Shown here piece by piece: positions 1 to 6,458 of a DNA stretch of 12,786 nucleotides (its first letter is position 1; the number at the start of each line of letters is the position of its first letter). The position numbers were made by a program, and so were the translations under genes. The notes under the pieces were generated by a model. It was not told the DNA's origin. It was given only the letters and a program-made list of their open reading frames with translations, and made no database searches. The stretch lies in assembly GCA_002454415.1 (NCBI GenBank), contig DKIT01000122.1, positions 15,328 to 28,113 on the forward strand, written 5' to 3'. Origin of the DNA: Sphingobacterium sp. UBA6711 (GTDB lineage Bacteria; Bacteroidota; Bacteroidia; Sphingobacteriales; Sphingobacteriaceae).

Positions 1-99
1 GGTCCACAGCTGTATTGCTTCCTGATAGTTGCCTTCATCACATTGGATGTTTCCTTCTTCGCTAAGTTGGTCTATTCTATCTAATGTTTGATCATCCAT
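1..99 (-). CDS. TPR-like protein, N-terminal fragment (continues beyond left edge)
   Basis: An ATG on the minus strand at 99 opens a frame that stays open for 33 codons to the window edge. It begins MDDQTLDRID and continues with an acidic stretch ending EGNYQEAIQLW. The spacing of Gly, Tyr, Ala and Trp in that last segment (about residues 23-32) is that of the first helix of a tetratricopeptide repeat, a helical protein-binding fold. No signal peptide is visible, so the product is probably cytoplasmic. The gene lies downstream of the susCD operon on the same strand but is separated from it by a strong terminator, so it probably has its own promoter in the short AT-rich gap. No good Shine-Dalgarno sequence is seen, which is normal in this phylum. 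Short TPR proteins of this kind are sometimes immunity-like partners in toxin loci, but nothing here shows that. Confidence 0.6.
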   Translation of the reverse strand, partial: MDDQTLDRIDQLSEEGNIQCDEGNYQEAIQLWT

Positions 100-138
100 G
101 ACATATTATTCTTTAGAGTGCTATACTAAGATAAGAAA

Positions 139-181
139 TATAATAATAAAAAACACCTGAAGTATTTTGCTTCAGGTGTTT
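139..181 (-). terminator. Rho-independent terminator of the susCD operon
   Basis: A perfect 12-bp stem (AAACACCTGAAG at 151-162, CTTCAGGTGTTT at 170-181) encloses a 7-nt loop. Read on the minus strand it is followed by a run of U with few interruptions (complement of 139-150). It begins 23 bases after the susD stop codon, which is the expected place for the end of that transcript. It could also weakly serve a transcript from the other side, but the only gene ending here is the minus-strand susD. Confidence 0.8.
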
Positions 182-204
182 ATATATTGATCAAATAATC
201 AATT

Positions 205-1749
205 TTATTTGTTCCACCATACTTTGGTGCTGATCACGTCATCGCCTTGTTTTGCAAGTGCTGCCTGATAACTAGTCTTGTTGGTGCTTTGTTCTTTAAG
301 AGGATAGACCAAACGGCTAGGTATTTCATTTCCAACCTCTGGGGTAAATGTGTAGGTAACAGGTTTGCCTTCTATCGTTCCTGTCCAGGTAATATCCCCT
401 TTCTTGATCAGAAAGAGAGGATAGCCTGTTCTTCTGATTTCGGACCATGACTCAATACTTTGATTGAAAAGAGCCAAATATTTTTGGGAAAGTACATTTT
501 CCTTATTGGCTACAGGAAGCTTACTTAGATAAGTGGTAATGTCCTCTTGTGAAACACCCCATTTTTCCAGCGAGGCTTTAGTTCCTTTCTCGTAATTTGT
601 TTGATCCCAATTGTTGTTCTCTGACAAAATAAAGGCTACTTCAGCATATTCCAAAAGAACTTCTCCATAATCCGCTGCATTAATGGCATCGCTAGGTAAC
701 GAGATTTTTTCAACTGGAAATAAATTTCCTGCAGCTAAAGGAAGTCCATATGGTTGACCAAAATAAACGTTCTCTGATGTTGGCTTTGCAAACTTTGACA
801 ATCTTGGGTCTGCTATTTTAAATGGACCACGGGTGCCTTGTAAGGTTTCAATTACTATATTTGAAACAGCAAAATCTTTTCGGTTAGCTGTTACTGTAGC
901 ACGGAACAAGGGAGCCTCATTGGGTGAAGTTTTAGAATATTTAAATATAGCATTCTCGCTGTTTGAAGTGAACACTCCCTTTTTGATCGCATCAGCAATA
1001 TGTGTTGCAGCTAAGGTTGCATCTTTGGTCTTGATACGATTTGCTACTCGTAAACGTAATGAATTGGCGAATTTAGACCAACTACTATTCGATCCTTTAT
1101 AGATAATATCTGCGGTTCCGAAGGTCGTAGCTGTTGGATATTTAGCTAATGTATCTGCAGCTTGTTGCAACTCGTTGAGAATGTCCTTGTAGATTTTCTC
1201 CTGACTTGCATATTTTGGTGTCAGGTTATCAGGGTCTTGTTGCAATGCTTCGAAATCAGCGTCTTTATTACCATAGGATTCATATGGGATATCGCCAAAA
1301 ACATCTGTCAAAGATTGAAAAGCATAAGCTTTAAGTACTCTAGCAATGGCGATTTGGTTCGCATTTGTACCCGCTGTTCCTGCTGCTGCTATTGCTTTGG
1401 TACTTTCATTGGTATTTAGCTTAATAATCTCATTGAGATTATTAAGCGATTTGTATGTTGCGGTCCAATAGTTGTCGGAATAGCTTGTAGGTATCTGATA
1501 ACGGGATTGATCCGTGTAGATATTTTGACTAAAGTATTGTGCAAACAATTGGGCACCACGCAAGCTTACTTCCTCACTTCTTAATGCATTGAGCAATTGT
1601 TTCTCAGCAGTAACTAAAATGGTGGGTGTTGTAACAGAAGCTGGTCTATTGGGGTCTGTATTGATGTCACTAAAAGTGGATTTTGAACACGATGTAGCAA
1701 CAAGAGATACGCCAATTAATGTAGTATATAATATGTTTGATATTTTCAT
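205..1749 (-). CDS. SusD/RagB-family outer-membrane nutrient-binding lipoprotein (SusD_2 type)
   Basis: A 514-residue surface lipoprotein that would act as the lid and glycan- or peptide-binding partner of the adjacent SusC transporter. I chose the ATG at 1749 (MKISNILYTT) because it starts a lipoprotein signal peptide ending in the lipobox ATSC at Cys21; the frame is open upstream to 1803 but those extra 18 residues would spoil the signal. The early motif DINTDPNRP (about 28-36) and the late RLVYPL...NKTSYQAAL...VWW block near the C terminus are typical of the SusD_2 group (family knowledge). Helical TPR-like scaffold sequence fills most of the middle. The residues after Cys21 (SKST) do not form an acidic export signal, so surface exposure is assumed by analogy. 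It follows susC by an unusually long 135-nt gap. The substrate cannot be told from the sequence, because no enzyme gene accompanies the pair. Confidence 0.97.
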   Translation of the reverse strand: MKISNILYTTLIGVSLVATSCSKSTFSDINTDPNRPASVTTPTILVTAEKQLLNALRSEEVSLRGAQLFAQYFSQNIYTDQSRYQIPTSYSDNYWTATYKSLNNLNEIIKLNTNESTKAIAAAGTAGTNANQIAIARVLKAYAFQSLTDVFGDIPYESYGNKDADFEALQQDPDNLTPKYASQEKIYKDILNELQQAADTLAKYPTATTFGTADIIYKGSNSSWSKFANSLRLRVANRIKTKDATLAATHIADAIKKGVFTSNSENAIFKYSKTSPNEAPLFRATVTANRKDFAVSNIVIETLQGTRGPFKIADPRLSKFAKPTSENVYFGQPYGLPLAAGNLFPVEKISLPSDAINAADYGEVLLEYAEVAFILSENNNWDQTNYEKGTKASLEKWGVSQEDITTYLSKLPVANKENVLSQKYLALFNQSIESWSEIRRTGYPLFLIKKGDITWTGTIEGKPVTYTFTPEVGNEIPSRLVYPLKEQSTNKTSYQAALAKQGDDVISTKVWWNK

Positions 1750-1834
1750 TTGTATATATTTATTAAAGATGCTTATTCTGAGTATTAGCAATAAACTTAG
1801 CATCTGGTTTTTCTATTAAGTTGACGAACGGATC

Positions 1835-1868
1835 AGATTTATAAGTTCTGTATTGTTAAAATAAATCT
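1835..1868 (-). other. Possible stem-loop in the susC-susD intercistronic gap
   Basis: AGATTTAT at 1835-1842 is perfectly complementary to ATAAATCT at 1861-1868, leaving an 18-nt loop. It begins 17 bases after the susC stop codon on the minus strand. There is no U-run after it, so it is not a standard terminator. It might stabilise the susC 3' end or separate the expression levels of susC and susD; at this AT content an 8-bp stem may also be chance. Confidence 0.3.
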
Positions 1869-1884
1869 CGATGGCATTACTCTG

Positions 1885-4800
1885 TTAGAATTTAAGATTC
1901 AGGTTGAAACCGTAAGTTACAGGTAATGGAATAGCCCCACCTTCGATACCTTGTACATTGCCTCCACTAGAAGTGAATTCTGGGTCGATGTATTTACTTT
2001 TGGTATAAATGTTCCACAGATTACGTCCGTATACATTGACACCAATGTTTTTGACAATTTTAGGATTAGACAATTTGAAATTGTAACCTAGCGTGACTTC
2101 TCTTAGTTTTACATATGTCGCGTCGAAAATCGAAAACGTTGTCGGACCGTTGTACTCATTGCGGGCCCACTGTTGTGCAGTAATATTCGTGGTATTCTGT
2201 TGGATATTACTTACGTCATATGTACCATCACTATGGAAAGCGACATCTCCTTTAACCCCATCCAAAACGACACCGGTTTCACGGATATTATTGGCTGCTG
2301 TTTTATCCAAAATACCGGAATACATACCTACTTTATAGGTTTGTGAGAAGAATTTTCCGCCTACACGTCCCGATACTAAAAATCCTAAGCTAAAGTTTTT
2401 GTAACGAAAACTATTTTGGATACCGAAAGTAAAATCAGGAAGTACAGATCCCAGAGGAACCAATTGGGATGTTTTCATATAAGTGCCATCGGCTTGTACT
2501 ACACGCTGTCCATCTGGGGCATAGACGAAGTCATATCCCAAAAATTGACCATAAGATTCACCCTCACGAGCGACTAGCTCGACTAAGGAGTTACTTAGAC
2601 TTAACGTATTGACTTGATCATCCAATTTGATGACCTTATTTTTGTTCTTCGCCCAGTTTATGGTTGCGTCCCACGTAAAGTTTTCATGCTTGATAGGTGT
2701 GCCGTTTAACACGATTTCAATCCCTTTATTATTAATCTTTCCGGCATTAAATACTTTATTTGCATAACCGAAAGATGAAGAAACGGGAACTGGTAAGATT
2801 TGATTTCTAGAATTGTTGTTGTAATAGGTTACGTCAAGTCCTAACCGATTTTTGAATAATTGTATGTTCAAACCTGTCTCCCATGAACTCGTAATTTCGG
2901 GTTTTAAATTTGCATTAGGTTTAGTGCCAGGAAGACCGTATGATGCTTGGCCTTCAAAAGATTGTTCAGGTTCATAGACTTTATACAATTGATATGGATC
3001 TGTGTCGTTTCCAACTTGGGCCCATCCTAAACGAACTTTACCAAAACTCAACCAATCCAATTTTTTGAAAACGTCTAGCTGACTGAAAACGAAACTACCT
3101 GTTAGAGAGGGGTATATAAATGAATTGTTATCTGTTGGCAATGTCGATGACCAATCATTTCGTATTGTTCCATCAAGGTAAAGAAAATCGTTGTATCCTA
3201 GAGAGAAACTACCATAGACAGATGCTATGCGTCTGTGATATTTAAAGTTGTCGATTTTTACGGCATTAGCATTTTTTAGATTATAGTAATTCGGAATAAT
3301 CAGACCACCTTGTGTAATTGCATAATCTTGTTTCCGTTGTTGGTCACGTAAATTAGCACCAATATTTCCGATCAGTGAAAATTTATCCCAATTTTTCTTT
3401 GCGGTAGCCAAAAACTCGTAATTGTATTCATTAAGTTTATTGCTAGTCTCTTCATATTGGGAAGCGCTCCGTGAATATACAGCAATGCGATCTTGTGATT
3501 GGAAAGAATAAATGTCACCGTGTACTTTTGCGCCTAAAGTTAACCAACTGTTCAGATCATATTGTAGCCCGATGTTACCGTAGAAACGATCTCTATTGTC
3601 TTCCATGTAAGATTCGTATGCAGACCAATAAGGATTGTCAATAAAGCGCGTTGCCTCAGCGGCAGCAGTATTTTGCCATCCTGTACGGTTCCAAGCGAGC
3701 GGAGTTCCATCCTCGCGTTTGTAATTTTCTAATAATTTATAATCGACTTGGACTGCTCCCCATTGGAATGCTTCTAAGATAATATTTCTATTGGATGCAC
3801 CAGTCCACGGGCGACCTACAGATGCATTGCGTATGTAGTTAAAATTAGAATTGATTTTTAGTTTACCCAGTTGAGTCCCGCCAGAAAAGTTGAATGTATT
3901 ACGTCCTAAACTAGAGTTTGGCGTTGTTCCCTTTACATTTTTATTGGTGTAGGAAAACCGGTAATTTGTATTTCCGCTGTTACCTGCAATAGCAAAGTTA
4001 TTGGTGTTAGCTATCCCTGTATTAAAGAAATAACTGACGTCATTCTTTGGATAAATCCATGGTGAAGGATTGAGATAATTTGCTTCATCCTCTGGGTTTA
4101 GATTATACCATTGAAGTACTGGTGTACCGTCTAGTTTTGGTCCCCAGCTTTCATCAGCTGCATAATCAACAATCTTGTAGTCTGTACCGTTGATATTTTG
4201 GGTTTGAAAACTCGTTGAATAGCCCTGCCCATAGAGATGTTGCCTTTTTGGAAGTCGGACAATATTTTCAAAATCAATACCGGTGTTTAAAGAAATATCT
4301 ATTTTTTCACCTTTTGATGCTCGTTTTGTTGTAATCAAGATAACTCCATTGGCCGCGCGTGAACCATATAGTGCTGCTGCGGATGGGCCCTTTAATACCG
4401 AAATATTGTCGATATCATCGGGATTAATATCTTGTATCATGTTCCCAACGTCTTTACCAGCACTTCCGTTGATTGTTGCCGAGGAATTTAAATCCGTATT
4501 GTCAATAGGGGTGCCATCGATAACATATAGTGGTTGATTATTGCCTGCGATGGAATTAATACCCCTCAATAAAACATGGGAGGAACCACCCATATTTCCA
4601 CCAGAGGTTGTCACTTGAAGCCCCGCAACTTTTCCGGATAACGCACTGAGCGCATTGGTCGGTCGTGTTTGTAGTTCAACGGATTTAACTTCCTGTACCG
4701 CATAACCTAATGACTTTTTCTCACGTGAGATACCTAAGGCCGTAACAACAACCTCATCCAGCTGTGAAGTCGCTGGTGCAAGTTGAATCGTTGTCAATCC

Positions 4801-5067
4801 ATTTGGATTGGTTTGTACCGTCTTTGTGTCAAAACCGATATATTGGACTTGAATATTAAGCGAATTTCCGTTGGAAGGTAATTCAAATAAACCATTAGCG
4901 TCTGTTTGTACTTGCTTTTTGCTGACTATTTCAGTAATTGTTGCGCCCTGAATCGGGGTATTGTTATTATCAACGACTTTACCTTTTGTTAGTGATTGCG
5001 CGTATAGGGCGCTCGAACTTAAACAAAGCGCAGCCATTACGACAAAATTTATATTATTTTTTGCCAT
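1885..5067 (-). CDS. SusC/RagA-family TonB-linked outer-membrane transporter
   Basis: A full-length 1060-residue outer-membrane transporter that would import a ligand captured by the SusD partner, using energy passed on by TonB. Residues 1-23 form a signal peptide ending ALYA-Q. Residues about 26-100 are the carboxypeptidase-D-regulatory-like domain (GKVVDNNNTPIQGATI...TDANGLFEL). DEVVVTALG at 104-112 marks the start of the plug, which contains GKVAGLQV, LRGINSI, PLYVIDGTPI and the VLKGPSAAALYGSRAANGVILITT block. The rest is a 22-strand-type beta barrel ending in aromatic LNLKF, the usual assembly signal. There is no N-terminal STN domain, so it is unlikely to signal to an anti-sigma factor. 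The ATG at 5067 is directly followed by the signal peptide and has no clear Shine-Dalgarno sequence. It is the first gene of a two-gene operon with the SusD_2 lipoprotein. The substrate is unknown. Confidence 0.97.
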   Translation of the reverse strand: MAKNNINFVVMAALCLSSSALYAQSLTKGKVVDNNNTPIQGATITEIVSKKQVQTDANGLFELPSNGNSLNIQVQYIGFDTKTVQTNPNGLTTIQLAPATSQLDEVVVTALGISREKKSLGYAVQEVKSVELQTRPTNALSALSGKVAGLQVTTSGGNMGGSSHVLLRGINSIAGNNQPLYVIDGTPIDNTDLNSSATINGSAGKDVGNMIQDINPDDIDNISVLKGPSAAALYGSRAANGVILITTKRASKGEKIDISLNTGIDFENIVRLPKRQHLYGQGYSTSFQTQNINGTDYKIVDYAADESWGPKLDGTPVLQWYNLNPEDEANYLNPSPWIYPKNDVSYFFNTGIANTNNFAIAGNSGNTNYRFSYTNKNVKGTTPNSSLGRNTFNFSGGTQLGKLKINSNFNYIRNASVGRPWTGASNRNIILEAFQWGAVQVDYKLLENYKREDGTPLAWNRTGWQNTAAAEATRFIDNPYWSAYESYMEDNRDRFYGNIGLQYDLNSWLTLGAKVHGDIYSFQSQDRIAVYSRSASQYEETSNKLNEYNYEFLATAKKNWDKFSLIGNIGANLRDQQRKQDYAITQGGLIIPNYYNLKNANAVKIDNFKYHRRIASVYGSFSLGYNDFLYLDGTIRNDWSSTLPTDNNSFIYPSLTGSFVFSQLDVFKKLDWLSFGKVRLGWAQVGNDTDPYQLYKVYEPEQSFEGQASYGLPGTKPNANLKPEITSSWETGLNIQLFKNRLGLDVTYYNNNSRNQILPVPVSSSFGYANKVFNAGKINNKGIEIVLNGTPIKHENFTWDATINWAKNKNKVIKLDDQVNTLSLSNSLVELVAREGESYGQFLGYDFVYAPDGQRVVQADGTYMKTSQLVPLGSVLPDFTFGIQNSFRYKNFSLGFLVSGRVGGKFFSQTYKVGMYSGILDKTAANNIRETGVVLDGVKGDVAFHSDGTYDVSNIQQNTTNITAQQWARNEYNGPTTFSIFDATYVKLREVTLGYNFKLSNPKIVKNIGVNVYGRNLWNIYTKSKYIDPEFTSSGGNVQGIEGGAIPLPVTYGFNLNLKF

Positions 5068-5113
5068 ATTAAAATACTAATAATGTGTTATTTTTCTGTT
5101 AGGAAGAGTTATG

Positions 5114-5148
5114 GGAGATGTTTAAAAATTTACTTGTAAAACATCTCC
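5114..5148 (-). other. Stem-loop in the susC 5' leader
   Basis: GGAGATGTTT at 5114-5123 and AAACATCTCC at 5139-5148 are perfect reverse complements enclosing a 15-nt loop. The structure starts about 46 bases upstream of the susC start codon, inside the predicted leader if transcription starts near the -7 element at 5213-5220. No U-run follows on either strand, so it is not an ordinary terminator. It could affect translation or mRNA stability, or be a DNA site; its role is unknown. Confidence 0.5.
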
Positions 5149-5212
5149 TTATGACATTCGCTTTTCAAGCATGCGTAGTGTGTTTAGTTTCATGTGTTAA
5201 AAAATGTTAATG

Positions 5213-5220
5213 CAAATATA
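5213..5220 (-). promoter_or_regulatory. Candidate -7 element for the susCD operon
   Basis: The minus strand reads TATATTTG, a full match to the Bacteroidota -7 consensus TAnnTTTG, about 146 bases before the susC start codon. I could not find a TTG or TTTG at the expected distance upstream, so this is only half a promoter. AT-rich DNA produces such octamers by chance at a noticeable rate. Confidence 0.35.
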
Positions 5221-5486
5221 TAAAATCTACCTGATAACTATACTTTGTTTTTTGGTTTTTTGTAAATTTTGGGTCAGAATGTTAAAATGCGTGCGTATTG
5301 AAGCAAGTAATGAGGTATTCGCTAAGCAGCTCTTTATCAGTTTAAGTGTATCTTATAGAATGTTGTCCGTCAGTATATTTAGCGAATTGTAAACGATAAA
5401 CCGCGGATTGTAAATTTTATCATTTTCCATTAACAAGGGGCAATATTCTTGTATTTCGTTATAGCGAATTAAAAAACGTAAACACG

Positions 5487-6098
5487 ATGATTATTTTTGG
5501 TACTAGAACAAAAGTATTAAGCAATAAATCGCAGTCGACAACCGGAAATTGTGATTACTGTGGTACTGTCGGATCACTTTTTGCATACAGACAAATTAAG
5601 TATTTTCATATTTTTTGGATACCAATATTTCCTTATTCCTCGCAGATTATTACAATTTGCAGTCATTGTAAAAAGGTGAGCGACCAAACTCAAATCAATC
5701 CTCAAACCCTTCAATCTTTATCTTTAGGAGCTGTTCGTAAAACACCTATCGGATATTTTACTGGTATAGTTTTGATTGGACTTTTGATATCGGCTATTTT
5801 TGCAGCGGGAATTTCTGGCGCAAAAAAAAAGCAAGAATATCTTAAAGATCCAAAGGTCGGTGATGTCTATGAGGTGTCTTATGCAAAAAATGGAAAGACA
5901 ATGCGTACAATTTATCGCATAGCCAAATTAACGGCAGATTCCGTTACTTTTGACATTAATGATTATGAGGCTGATAGTCGTAAAGGCTTGCGTAAATTGC
6001 GCGAGCGGTATTCCGATAGTTATTCTGAAAAACGACAAGTATCGCGTGCTGAACTTGAAAAAATGAAAAGTAAAATATCAAGTATAGAAAGATTGTAA
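5487..6098 (+). CDS. Zinc-ribbon membrane protein of unknown function
   Basis: A 203-residue protein. Residues 1-65 form a zinc ribbon with two CxxC knuckles, C22-DY-C25 and C58-SH-C61, enclosing a hydrophobic aromatic stretch (FHIFWIPIFPY). The opening MIIFGTRTK is usual in Bacteroidota proteins of this type and supports the chosen start (family knowledge from memory). Residues about 88-110 (IGYFTGIVLIGLLISAIF...) form one membrane helix, followed by a Lys-rich stretch (112-115) that suggests the ribbon may be on one side and the C-terminal part on the other. Residues 122-203 form a soluble domain with beta-rich sequence (VGDVYEVSYAKNGK) and a charged helical tail; I do not recognise it. It stands alone, divergent from susC and convergent with the receptor gene to the right. 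No function can be assigned from context. Confidence 0.85.
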   Translation: MIIFGTRTKVLSNKSQSTTGNCDYCGTVGSLFAYRQIKYFHIFWIPIFPYSSQIITICSHCKKVSDQTQINPQTLQSLSLGAVRKTPIGYFTGIVLIGLLISAIFAAGISGAKKKQEYLKDPKVGDVYEVSYAKNGKTMRTIYRIAKLTADSVTFDINDYEADSRKGLRKLRERYSDSYSEKRQVSRAELEKMKSKISSIERL

Positions 6099-6458
6099 AG
6101 ATCATTTTTCTTATGTTCTTGTTATGGTCTTCTTTGGTATTGCTGGCGTACTCGTTTGCTTATTCGTTGCTTATTCTTTGCCATTTCTCTGCTGTTTCTT
6201 TGCCATTTCTTTACCGTTTCTTTGCTGTTTCTTTGCCGTTTCTCTACCGTTTCTTTGCCATCTGTTTGGTTATTTGGCCAAGAGACGGTAGCGAAACTCG
6301 CATAAAATAGTCGAGATAATACCAAGATGCTGTCAATGAATTACATCTAAGCTCTAATTAGCGTCCAAAAGATGTCTTCGCCAAATAAAGTCTTTTAGGT
6401 CTACGTCAGTATGCTACCGCGCTGTAAGCATTAAGCGTGGTTTTTCTTAGCTATTTAT
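6099..6458. other. Convergent intergenic region with tandem repeats
   Basis: This 360-bp stretch lies between the 3' ends of two convergent genes. Its left half is a pyrimidine-rich low-complexity tract whose core is the 11-bp repeat array at 6174-6261; degenerate copies extend on both sides. Its right half holds only weak structure: CCAAAAGA at 6364-6371 can pair with TCTTTTaGG at 6392-6400, with one bulged base. I found no convincing intrinsic terminator for either neighbour. Frames through the repeats on both strands (65 and 67 codons) are artefacts of repetition. Confidence 0.6.
6174..6261. repeat. Eight tandem copies of an 11-bp unit
   Basis: Eight adjacent units of exactly 11 bases fit the pattern TTCTYTRCYRT. 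The copies start at 6174, 6185, 6196, 6207, 6218, 6229, 6240 and 6251. Copies 1, 3 and 8 are identical (TTCTTTGCCAT); the others differ at one to three positions. Looser copies are visible just before (TTCGTTGCTTA at 6163) and after. The period does not divide by three, so any reading frame rotates through the repeat, which argues against coding. It sits between convergent gene ends. Confidence 0.9.

Larger units (their letters stand above)
5068..5486. other. Divergent intergenic region between susC and the zinc-ribbon gene
   Basis: This 419-bp region separates two divergent genes and holds both promoters. It contains the susC leader hairpin and a -7-like element for susC, listed separately. 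Further right, ATTCGCTAA at 5317-5325 and TTAGCGAAT at 5379-5387 form a perfect 9-bp inverted repeat, and TAGCGAAT recurs at 5463-5470 just before the plus-strand gene. For that gene only weak promoter candidates are seen, such as TATTCTTG at 5444-5451 (7 of 8 to TAnnTTTG) without a matching -33 element. A 62-codon plus-strand frame at 5204-5392 looks like chance. Confidence 0.6.

Noticed and set aside
1750..1803. 18-residue N-terminal extension of the SusD-like protein
   Set aside because: The internal ATG at 1749 starts a proper lipoprotein signal peptide with the lipobox Cys at 21; the extension would place a second hydrophobic segment before it.
5204..5392. 62-codon plus-strand frame with a hydrophobic start
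   Set aside because: It lies in the susC promoter region, with low-complexity AT-driven hydrophobic residues and no recognisable domain or ribosome-binding site.
5068..5486. ECF sigma/anti-sigma pair controlling the left susCD
   Set aside because: No such genes are present on either side, and the SusC lacks the N-terminal signalling domain normally used with them.
6113..6325. Two opposite frames (65 and 67 codons) through the repeat tract, one Lys/Arg/Gln-rich
   Set aside because: Both are produced by the 11-bp tandem repeat being free of stops; there is no start context, domain or signal to support a protein.
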